This document shows, one piece after another, positions 33,243 to 40,651 of a stretch of 64,000 nt of DNA. Under the pieces are notes generated by a model that saw only the letters and a program-made list of their open reading frames with translations, was not told the origin of the DNA and did no database searches. The DNA lies in contig CAZKGM010000015.1 of NCBI GenBank assembly GCA_964552395.1, positions 6,572 through 70,571 of the forward strand, written 5' to 3'. Source of the stretch: JAJDNH01 sp964552395. GTDB taxonomy: Bacteria; Acidobacteriota; Thermoanaerobaculia; Thermoanaerobaculales; Sulfomarinibacteraceae. The translations under genes and the position numbers were made by a program. Numbering within the stretch: the first letter of the stretch is position 1; every line of letters starts with the position of its first letter.

Positions 33243-36200
33243 ATGCGCCGCCTGATCGCCCACCTCATCGAGAGGCCGCTCGAGGCCGGGCTCGGCGCCC
33301 TGGTGGTGACGCTCCTCGGCCTGTACGGCGCCGGCCACATGAGCGTCGACCTGTTCCCCAACCTCGACGTGCCGGTGGTGCAGGTCATCGCCCACGCGCC
33401 GGGAACCGCGCCGCAGGACCTGGAGCTCACCGTAACGCGCCCGGTGGAGGACGCCTTGAAGGGAGCCCCCGGCATCCGCCGCGTCGCCTCGACCACGATG
33501 CAGGGCGTGGCCGTGATCACGGTGCAGTTCGCGTGGGGCACCCGGGTTCGCGACGCCAGGCAAATCGTGCTGGGCCGGCTCGGTGAGATTGGCTCACGGC
33601 TCCCGGCCGGCGTCGTCCCCAGGCTCGAGCACATCGGGACCACGCTCGAGGAGGTCGGCGGCTGGGCCATTTGGGGCGCCGGCAAGCCGGTCGAGATCGG
33701 TCCGATCGTGCGCCGCGACCTGGTCGCGCGGCTGATGACGGTGGACGGGGTGTCGCTGGTGGACGTGATCGGCGGCGAGCGCCTGGCATTCTGGATCGAT
33801 GTTCAGCCGGAGCGGCTGGCCGCTCTGGGCCTTACCCTAGGCGATCTTGAGAACGCCGTGCGGCGCACCCACGGCGCCGACGTCGCCGGCTTTATCGAGC
33901 GAGCCAACGAGGATGTCGTGGTCCGGGCCGACTCGCGGCTGCTGACCACCGCCGCCCTGGCGGCGGTACCAGTGGCGCTCACCGGCGGCCGCAGCCTGAC
34001 CCTCGGCCAGATCGCGACCGTACGCGAGGGGCGAGCGCCACGCCACAGTGAAGTGCGGGCGAACGGCGTGCCGGCGATGGCGGTCTTTGTGCGCAAGCAG
34101 CCTGGGGCCAGCACCATCACCGTCGAGCGTGCGGTCGAGGCAGCGCTCGCGAGGGCGCGGACCTTGCTGCCTCCCGGGACTCACATCGCGAAGTTCTACG
34201 ACCAGTCCGAGGTCCTGGTCGAGGCGCGGCGCGCCATCGTTCACGACCTGGTGGCCGGAGCGCTGCTCGCGGTGCTCGTGCTGTGGCTTTTCCTCGGCTC
34301 GCCACGGCCGACGATTGCCGTCGCCCTCACGATCCCGCTGTCCCTGCTCGCAACGCTGATCGTCCTGTGGCTCGCCGGCCAGAGCCTCAACGTGATCACC
34401 ATGGCCGCGCTCACGCTCGCGGTGGGGATGATTGTGGACGACGCGATCGTCGTGACCGAGAACGTCTTCCGCCACCGCGAGGCGGGCGAGGAACCCGCCG
34501 AGGCCGCCGCCTCGGGGACCGCCGAGATCGTCGCAGCGGACGCCTCGGGAACCTTCACCACGGTCGCCGCCTTCGTACCCCTGCTGATGGTGGGCGGCCT
34601 CGCCGCGGTGTTCCTGCGCCCGTTCGGTCTCACTGTGTCGGCGGCGCTGCTGGCGTCGCTCGTCCTCTCGCTGACGACCGTTCCGGTCATGCTGGCGCAT
34701 GGACGCGGCGACGTTCTTCGGCAAGCCCCGGGCCGCCGCGTCCTGCTGCATCTCGAGCAGCGGCTCGACGCCGCACTCGGGTGGGTGTTCGGTCACCGCC
34801 TTCTGACCCTTCTGACGACCGCCGTCCTCGGCCTGCTCATGGTCGCCGCGTTGGCGCTGCGCCACGGCGCGGTCTCCTTGCTGCCACCGGTCGACGAGGG
34901 GGCGTTGCTGGTGGAGTACGTGCTGCCGCCCGGCGTGTCGCTGCGGGAGAGCCTACGGGTCGGTCAGGAGATCGGCCTGCGCGCCGCAAAGCTGCCCGGC
35001 GTGCTTCTGGTGGAGGAGAGGGTCGGCGCGCCGGAGGGTGGCGCCAGCGTCGAGGGCATCAACCGCGGCGAGCTACGGATCAAGCTTGCTCCCTTGGACT
35101 CCGGGCGGCCCTCCGCCGATCAGCTGCTGCAGCGCCTGAGCCAGGCCTCGGCCGACATTCCGGGCGTGATCCTGCAGCTGCACCAGCCCACTCAGGAGCG
35201 GATGGACGAGGCGTTTTCCGGCCTGCCCACTGTGTTCGGCGTTACCATCTTCGGACCCGACCTGGCTCGGCTCGAGGCCATCTCGTTGCGCGTCGAGAAG
35301 ATTCTCGACGATGATCCGGCGGTCCACAACGTCATTAACAACTCCCGGTTCCACAGGCCGCAGCTCGACGTCCGCATCGACGGCGAGCGCTGCGCGGCTG
35401 TCGGCGTCGACCCGGCCGACGCGCGCCGGACCGTCGCCGCGGCGCTTTGGGGCGACGAGGTGCTGCGGGTGCTTCGAGACCGAGAGCAGGTCGGGATCCT
35501 GTTGAAGGTTGAGGGTTTCGGGCAAGGGCTCGACGCCATCGGCACCCTCCCGGTTCCGGCCCGCGGAGGAACGGTCGTGCCGCTGGCAAAGGTAGCGACC
35601 CTCACCCTGCACCGGGTCGCCGCCCAGATCGAACGCTTGAACGGCCAGCGCCAGCTGACCCTCCCCGCCGAGGTCGAGGGCAACCTGCTGGGAGTGGCGC
35701 ACCGCCTCGACCGCCGCTTCGCCGCCATGAGGCTGCCGACGGGCTACAGCGTGGAGTGCACGGGCCAATACCGGGTCCTGCTCAAGACCGCACGCGAGCT
35801 CGCCTTCGTGCTGCTGTCGGCGGCAGCGGTGATCCTCGCCATCATGACCCTGGAGTTTGGCTCGCTCAAGCAGGCCGTGTGGATCCTCGCTGTGGTGCCC
35901 GTGAGCCTGGGCGGCGGCGCGGCCGGCCTCGCCCTCACCGGCGCCGGTCTCAACGTGGCAGCCGCCATGGGCGCCATCACCCTGCTCGGCATCGGCGTCA
36001 ACAACGGCATCGTGCTGCTCGACTTCGCCAACCGCCTGCACAGGGACGGGGCCGAGCCCGCGACCGCGCTGCGCACGGCGGCCCGCATCCGCCTGCGTCC
36101 GATCCTCGCTACCACCCTGACCACGATCGCCGGCCTACTGCCCTCGGCGGTCGGCCTCGGCACCGGTCAGCACGTCTTCCAACCGTTCGCGATCATGGTC

Positions 36201-36272
36201 ATTTGCGGCCTCGCGGTCGGCACCATCGCCACACTGCTCGTCCTGCCGGCAGCGGTGGTCCGCCTCCGCTGA
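33243..36272 (+). CDS. RND efflux pump, inner-membrane subunit (second system)
   Basis: 1009 residues; the N-terminus MRRLIAHLIERPLEAGLGAL is a normal RND start, so the ATG at 33243 is right although no Shine-Dalgarno precedes it. TM4 has TLAVGMIVDDAIVVTENVFR with the paired Asp. The second half begins LLPPVDEGALLVEYVLPPGV, and TM10 has LLGIGVNNGIVLLDFANRLH. It is a proton-driven HAE/CzcA-type exporter of unknown substrate. It follows its adaptor by 142 nt, a gap largely filled by the octamer array, so its translation may be set independently. Confidence 0.93.
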   Translation: MRRLIAHLIERPLEAGLGALVVTLLGLYGAGHMSVDLFPNLDVPVVQVIAHAPGTAPQDLELTVTRPVEDALKGAPGIRRVASTTMQGVAVITVQFAWGTRVRDARQIVLGRLGEIGSRLPAGVVPRLEHIGTTLEEVGGWAIWGAGKPVEIGPIVRRDLVARLMTVDGVSLVDVIGGERLAFWIDVQPERLAALGLTLGDLENAVRRTHGADVAGFIERANEDVVVRADSRLLTTAALAAVPVALTGGRSLTLGQIATVREGRAPRHSEVRANGVPAMAVFVRKQPGASTITVERAVEAALARARTLLPPGTHIAKFYDQSEVLVEARRAIVHDLVAGALLAVLVLWLFLGSPRPTIAVALTIPLSLLATLIVLWLAGQSLNVITMAALTLAVGMIVDDAIVVTENVFRHREAGEEPAEAAASGTAEIVAADASGTFTTVAAFVPLLMVGGLAAVFLRPFGLTVSAALLASLVLSLTTVPVMLAHGRGDVLRQAPGRRVLLHLEQRLDAALGWVFGHRLLTLLTTAVLGLLMVAALALRHGAVSLLPPVDEGALLVEYVLPPGVSLRESLRVGQEIGLRAAKLPGVLLVEERVGAPEGGASVEGINRGELRIKLAPLDSGRPSADQLLQRLSQASADIPGVILQLHQPTQERMDEAFSGLPTVFGVTIFGPDLARLEAISLRVEKILDDDPAVHNVINNSRFHRPQLDVRIDGERCAAVGVDPADARRTVAAALWGDEVLRVLRDREQVGILLKVEGFGQGLDAIGTLPVPARGGTVVPLAKVATLTLHRVAAQIERLNGQRQLTLPAEVEGNLLGVAHRLDRRFAAMRLPTGYSVECTGQYRVLLKTARELAFVLLSAAAVILAIMTLEFGSLKQAVWILAVVPVSLGGGAAGLALTGAGLNVAAAMGAITLLGIGVNNGIVLLDFANRLHRDGAEPATALRTAARIRLRPILATTLTTIAGLLPSAVGLGTGQHVFQPFAIMVICGLAVGTIATLLVLPAAVVRLR

Positions 36273-36900
36273 CCTGCCTCGGAAAACGCCAGACGCTAGA
36301 CGTCCCCCCAACCCACCCGGAGAACGCAGGCCCAACGCACTTCAGAGAATGGTGCGCTCAAACGGGCGTGCCGGGCGAGGCATTCCCCTGGAGGGCGTGG
36401 GGCAGGGCGGCGCCATGGGAGGGGAATGCCGACGCCGGGCTCCCACGGTCCTTGGCGACGGGAGCATCCGCCACACGATTGAGGGAGGCAGCTCGAGCGG
36501 CCTCCGGTGGGCGCCGTGAGGGTGCCGATCCCTTGTCGTGGCCGTGCGACCGCCGGAGACGCGAGACGGCTGGGTGCGGCAACACCCAGACGGCCGCCGG
36601 GGCTTCGGAGAACCCTCCCCAAGCCTCCTGTGCCCGGTGCCCCCGCCGCCCGCGGCGGGATGGCCGCTCGCCTCCTCCCGCCCCTCCCCCGTTTCCCACA
36701 GCCTCCACAGGTTCGACGACGACGATGTACTCTCACCTATCTTGCCGGTCAGAACCATGACCCATGTACCCGGCCCCTACGGGGTATGTGTCGGGTGGGG
36801 GGTGGTCCACTCCCCGTATGTTGAGGACAGCGAGACGCGAAGAGCACGGCCCTGGCTGGCGTATCGCCCGTCGCAGTAGATCGCGAGCGGATGACCCGGG
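36273..36900. other. Gene-free, hairpin-rich GC stretch
   Basis: No convincing gene on either strand; open frames are Arg/Pro/Gly-rich with no start signal. Three clear inverted repeats are visible: GGCATTCCCCT (36379-36389) with AGGGGAATGCC (36420-36430), 11 bp perfect; CTGGGTG (36570-36576) with CACCCAG (36583-36589); and TACGGGG (36778-36784) with CCCCGTA (36812-36818). They could be terminators of the pump operon, a dispersed repeat or a structured RNA. Confidence 0.5.
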
Positions 36901-37683
36901 CTACACCAGGAGATCGCCGCGGAGGACGGTGACGGCGCGGCCGGAGAGGGCCACGCGCTCCCCAAGGAGGCGAACGTGGACGACACCGCCGCGCGCCGAT
37001 GCCTGGTAGCCGACCAGGTTCTCCCGACCGAGACGCTCGCTCCAGAACGGACCGAGAACACAGTGCGCGGAGCCGGTGACCGGGTCCTCGGGTATGCCGA
37101 CCGCCGGGGCGAAGAAGCGCGAGACGAAGTCGAAGCGTTCATCGGCCGAGGCTGCCGTGACGATGACGCCGCGGGCGGTCACGCGCAGGAGTGCCGCCAT
37201 GTCCGGGGCCAGGGAACGGACGACCGCGTCGGACTCGAGCTCGACAAGGAGGTCCTCGACGCTCCCGCCGACCCACCGCGGGCGAATCCCGAGCGCCTCG
37301 GCAAGACCGGCGGGCGGTTCGACTGCCGCGGGCGGCCGGGACGGGAAGTCGAGCTCAATGAGGTCGTCGTCCGGCCGCGCCCGGAGCTCCCCGCTGCGGG
37401 TTCTGTAGCGGATGAGACCGGCCCCTACGAGCCCTTCGCTCCACAGCACGTGCGACGTCGCAAGCGTGGCGTGACCACACAGCTCGACCTCGACCGCCGG
37501 CGTGAACCAGCGCAGCCGGAAGTCGTCGCCCTCGCGATGAACGAAGGCGGTCTCGGAGAGGTTCATCTCCACCGCCACGGCCTGCATCCAGGCGTCGTCG
37601 GCCGGCCCGTCCAGCGGCACGACCGCCGCCGGGTTGCCCGAGAACGGCTCGGCAGTGAACGCGTCGACTTGGTAGACCCTCAT
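36901..37683 (-). CDS. PhzF-family isomerase
   Basis: 260 residues. The start RVYQVDAFTAEPFSGNPAAV is the PhzF signature, with catalytic Glu in LSETAFVHREG (about 43-53). ELCGHATLATSHVL and the C-terminal half repeat with EDPVTGSAHCVLGPFW are also diagnostic of the diaminopimelate-epimerase fold. Related enzymes isomerise hydroxyanthranilate-type or other small cyclic acids, and substrates of most members are unknown. It follows the aminotransferase by 4 nt, so the two are co-transcribed and may act on the same amino-acid-derived compound. Confidence 0.92.
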   Translation of the reverse strand: MRVYQVDAFTAEPFSGNPAAVVPLDGPADDAWMQAVAVEMNLSETAFVHREGDDFRLRWFTPAVEVELCGHATLATSHVLWSEGLVGAGLIRYRTRSGELRARPDDDLIELDFPSRPPAAVEPPAGLAEALGIRPRWVGGSVEDLLVELESDAVVRSLAPDMAALLRVTARGVIVTAASADERFDFVSRFFAPAVGIPEDPVTGSAHCVLGPFWSERLGRENLVGYQASARGGVVHVRLLGERVALSGRAVTVLRGDLLV

Positions 37684-37687
37684 CGCA

Positions 37688-38938
37688 TCATCTTCCGAGG
37701 CGCTCCCCGGCGATCGCGGTGAGCGGGGCCTCCGCGGCCCGGACGCCGACCGCGTCCACCGCTTCGGTCAGGATTCGAGCGAGCCGCCGCACCCCGTCCT
37801 CGATCCGCTCCTCCGGCATCGCCGAGAAGTTGAGGCGCAACGTGTTCTCGTGGCCGCCGTTCGGGAAGAACGGCGCACCAGGCACGAACGCGACGCCGTC
37901 TTCCAGTGAGCTCTTGAGGATCTCTCTCGCGTCGATTCCATCGGGGAGCTCGACCCACAGGAACATGCCGCCCTGTGGCCGGTTGTAGCGGATGCCGGGG
38001 GGAAACGACTCGTCCATCGCCCGCAGCATGGCATCGCGCCGCCCGCGGTAGGTGTCGCGGATCCGCTCGATGTCGGCATCGAGGTTGAACAGCTCGAGGT
38101 AAACGGCGATCTGCCGCTGGCACAGGGTCGACGTGTGCAGGTCAACGCCTTGCTTCACCATGACGTACCTCTCGCGCAGCGCCGGCGAGGCGGCCAGCCA
38201 GCCCACCCGCAGACCGGGGCAGAAGGTCTTCGAGAAGGTACCGAGAAACACGACCAGGTTGTGCGTGTCCAGGGTCTTCAGCGACGGCATCCCGTCGCCT
38301 TCGAACCGCAGCTCTCCGTAAGGGCTATCCTCGAGGATTGGGATGCCGCGGCGTGCCATGATCTCGAGGAAGGCGCGCCGGCGCTCCAGCGACCAGGTGC
38401 GGCCGGTCGGGTTTTGGAACTCGGGCACGACGTAGGCCACCTTGATCCGGTCGTTCTCGGCCAGACACCGCTCGAGCTCGTCGATCACCATGCCGCCGTC
38501 GTCGGTCGGCACCTCGACGAAGCGGGGCTGGTACGCCCTCAGGGCGTTGATCGCACCGAGGTAGGTCGGGCTTTCGCACAGGACGACGTCACCCTCGTCA
38601 AGGAACAGCTTGCCCGACAGGTCGAGCCCCTGCTGCGAGCCCGATGTGATGAGGATCTCATCTGCCCGCACGCTGGTACCGAGGGTCCGGTTCATGCGCT
38701 CGGCAATGGCCTCCCGCAGCGGCGGATCCCCCTCGGTGGTCGAGTACTGCAGGGCCCGGTGGCCGTCCCGCGACAGTACCTCCTCTGTCACCCGTACCAT
38801 CTGCTCGACCGGAAACAGCTCGGCCGCCGGCAGGCCGCCGGCAAACGAGATCATCCCTGGCCTCTGGGTCAGCTTGAGGATCTCGCGGATCTCAGAGGTG
38901 CGCATCGACGCCATTCGACCTGCCAGCCGTGTGCTCAT
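37688..38938 (-). CDS. PLP-dependent aminotransferase (2-aminoadipate/aromatic type, fold I)
   Basis: 416 residues, GGAGGGATAAC before the ATG. MISFAGGLPAAELFP, ILITSGSQQGLDLSGKLFLD, ESPTYLGAINALRAY, YVVPEFQNPTGRTW, EDSPYGELRF and LGTFSKTFCPGLRVGWLA (PLP-Lys in the SK motif) are the signatures of the LysN/aminoadipate transaminase group. It moves an amino group between 2-oxo acids and a donor such as glutamate; the true substrate is unknown. It closely resembles the aminotransferase half of the adjacent MocR-type regulator, and lies between it and a PhzF isomerase. Confidence 0.9.
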   Translation of the reverse strand: MSTRLAGRMASMRTSEIREILKLTQRPGMISFAGGLPAAELFPVEQMVRVTEEVLSRDGHRALQYSTTEGDPPLREAIAERMNRTLGTSVRADEILITSGSQQGLDLSGKLFLDEGDVVLCESPTYLGAINALRAYQPRFVEVPTDDGGMVIDELERCLAENDRIKVAYVVPEFQNPTGRTWSLERRRAFLEIMARRGIPILEDSPYGELRFEGDGMPSLKTLDTHNLVVFLGTFSKTFCPGLRVGWLAASPALRERYVMVKQGVDLHTSTLCQRQIAVYLELFNLDADIERIRDTYRGRRDAMLRAMDESFPPGIRYNRPQGGMFLWVELPDGIDAREILKSSLEDGVAFVPGAPFFPNGGHENTLRLNFSAMPEERIEDGVRRLARILTEAVDAVGVRAAEAPLTAIAGERLGR

Positions 38939-38967
38939 GTTATCCCTCCACTCGTGTCATCGGCCGG

Positions 38968-40476
38968 TCACACAACCGGCGGCATGCCGACCGCCTCGGG
39001 CACCGCTCGGTGCGCCGGCCGGATCGACCTCCGGACTGCCTCGAGAAAACGACCGACCCCGTCGCGAATCTGCTCTGGCGACGGGTAGGAGAAGTTCAGG
39101 CGGACGTAGGCCTGCTCCGGAGGCTCGAAGAAGCAGGCGTCGCCCGGCAGGAACGCCACCCCAACGTCGGCCGCGGCGGCCAGCAGACGCGACCTTTCGA
39201 CGTCGTCCGGGAGCCGACACCAGAAGTAGAAGCCGCCACGGGGCCGCTGCCACCGCACCCCCACCGCTGCGCCCTCCTTGAGCGCCGCGTCCATGGCGTC
39301 ACGGCGCTCGGAGTAGGCGATTCGCAGGCTCTGCAGGTACGGCTCGTAGTGACCGTCGCTGAGGAACCGTTCGAGCAGCAGCTGGCCGACGCTCGATGCA
39401 TGCAGGTCGGTGCCCTGCTTGAGCAGCGCCAGCTGGTGCACAACTGAACGGGGCGCCGCCAGGAAGCCGAGGCGTAGACCCGGGAACAACAGCTTCGAGA
39501 GCGTACTGAGGTAGATGACCTGTCCGCTGTCATCGAGCGCCCTGAGCGATGGCAGCGGACTGCCGTCGTAGCGCAGCTCGGAGTAGGGATCGTCCTCGAG
39601 AATCGGCACCCGGTGCCTGGTCGCCAGCTCCAGAAGCTCCCGCCGACGGCGCAAAGCCAGCTCTGCGCCCGACGGGTTTTGGAAGGTCGGCAGCGTGTAG
39701 ATGAGCTTCGGCCGCTGGTGCTCGAGCACCGTTGCGAGAAGATCCGTCCGCATGCCGTCTGCGTCCGCCGGCACACCCACGACCCGGGCCTGAGCGCCGC
39801 GGAGAACCGGCAGCATGCCGACATACGTGGGCTCCTCGACCACCACCACGTCACCGGGATCCACGAGCGCCCGCACCACCAGGTCGAGCCCCTGCTGTGA
39901 TCCGGACAGCACCAGCACCTCGGCCGGCGAGCAGGTCATCCCGCGGGTCGCGAGCCGGTGGGAGAGCGTTTCCCGCAACGGCGTGTGGCCTTCGGTCGGG
40001 CAGTGCAGGAGCAGCGGCGGCCCGACATCGTCTACCAGGCGTACGAAGATCTCTCGCAGCAGTCCGAGCGGCAACAGCTCCGGCGCCGGCAGACCGACGG
40101 CGAGCGAGATCACGTCCCTGCGCTCGGTCAGCTCCAGCAGATCGCGAACCACTGGCTCCTGGACCCTGAGCGCCCGCTCGCAGAACAGCTGGCGCCACGG
40201 CAGCCCGGGAGGACCACCCACTGCAGGTACCGGCGCGGCCGTCGCACGGACGGAGGTCCCACGGCCGACGTGCGCATCCACAAGCCCCTCACCCTTCAGC
40301 TCACGGTAGGCCGTGAGAACGGTGCTGCGGTTGATGCCGAGCGCCTCGGCCAGACGCCTTTCGGGCGGCAGGCGGAATCCCTCGGGAAGAGCTCCGGAGC
40401 GGATCAGCTCCCGCATACGGTCCACGATCTGCCGGTAGAGGGGGACCCTGCTTTGGCGGTCGATCACGATCTGCAT
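38968..40476 (-). CDS. MocR-type regulator (GntR DNA-binding domain plus aminotransferase domain)
   Basis: 502 residues from the ATG at 40476 with GGAGAG upstream; an upstream in-frame extension to 40572 runs through the CCAAT operator-like boxes and is rejected. Residues 1-75 form a GntR winged helix: PLYRQIVDRMRELIRSGALP, then RLPPERRLAEALGINRSTVL. The rest is an aminotransferase fold with LSGSQQGLDLVVRALVDPGD, TFQNPSGAEL, EDDPYSEL and STLSKLLFPGLRLGF (PLP-Lys kept). MocR proteins sense PLP or amino acids and regulate neighbouring genes. Likely targets are the aminotransferase and PhzF genes downstream, and possibly the divergent gene. Confidence 0.93.
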   Translation of the reverse strand: MQIVIDRQSRVPLYRQIVDRMRELIRSGALPEGFRLPPERRLAEALGINRSTVLTAYRELKGEGLVDAHVGRGTSVRATAAPVPAVGGPPGLPWRQLFCERALRVQEPVVRDLLELTERRDVISLAVGLPAPELLPLGLLREIFVRLVDDVGPPLLLHCPTEGHTPLRETLSHRLATRGMTCSPAEVLVLSGSQQGLDLVVRALVDPGDVVVVEEPTYVGMLPVLRGAQARVVGVPADADGMRTDLLATVLEHQRPKLIYTLPTFQNPSGAELALRRRRELLELATRHRVPILEDDPYSELRYDGSPLPSLRALDDSGQVIYLSTLSKLLFPGLRLGFLAAPRSVVHQLALLKQGTDLHASSVGQLLLERFLSDGHYEPYLQSLRIAYSERRDAMDAALKEGAAVGVRWQRPRGGFYFWCRLPDDVERSRLLAAAADVGVAFLPGDACFFEPPEQAYVRLNFSYPSPEQIRDGVGRFLEAVRRSIRPAHRAVPEAVGMPPVV

Positions 40477-40512
40477 CGGCTCTCCGTGCCACCAGCCAAT
40501 ACTCTGAAGCTG

Positions 40513-40597
40513 CCATATTGGATGGTGACAATCATCAATATAGGAGCCAATATGACCCATGGCAAGTACCAATTACGGTCCAATATGCCCATCCAAT
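40513..40597. promoter_or_regulatory. Array of CCAAT(ATG) boxes, candidate operator of the MocR regulator
   Basis: Boxes: CCATATTGG (40513-40521, a CCAATATGG on the minus strand), CCAATATG (40547-40554), CCAAT (40569-40573), CCAATATG (40580-40587) and CCAAT (40593-40597). They fill the gap between the regulator and the divergent sensor gene and are AT-rich against a GC-rich background. Confidence 0.6.
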
Positions 40598-40637
40598 GTT
40601 AGCCTGGGCCCGGCTGGCGGCAGGCAGTCATTGTCGC

Positions 40638-40643
40638 TATCAT
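40638..40643 (+). promoter_or_regulatory. Likely -10 element (TATCAT) of the propeller-GGDEF gene
   Basis: TATCAT ends 8 nt before the ATG at 40652 and no Shine-Dalgarno follows, so the mRNA may be almost leaderless. Confidence 0.4.
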
Positions 40644-40651
40644 AGGTGTGG

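Noticed and set aside
36296..36760. Protein genes in the hairpin-rich gap
   Set aside because: Frames on both strands are biased Arg/Gly/Pro text without ribosome sites or recognisable domains.
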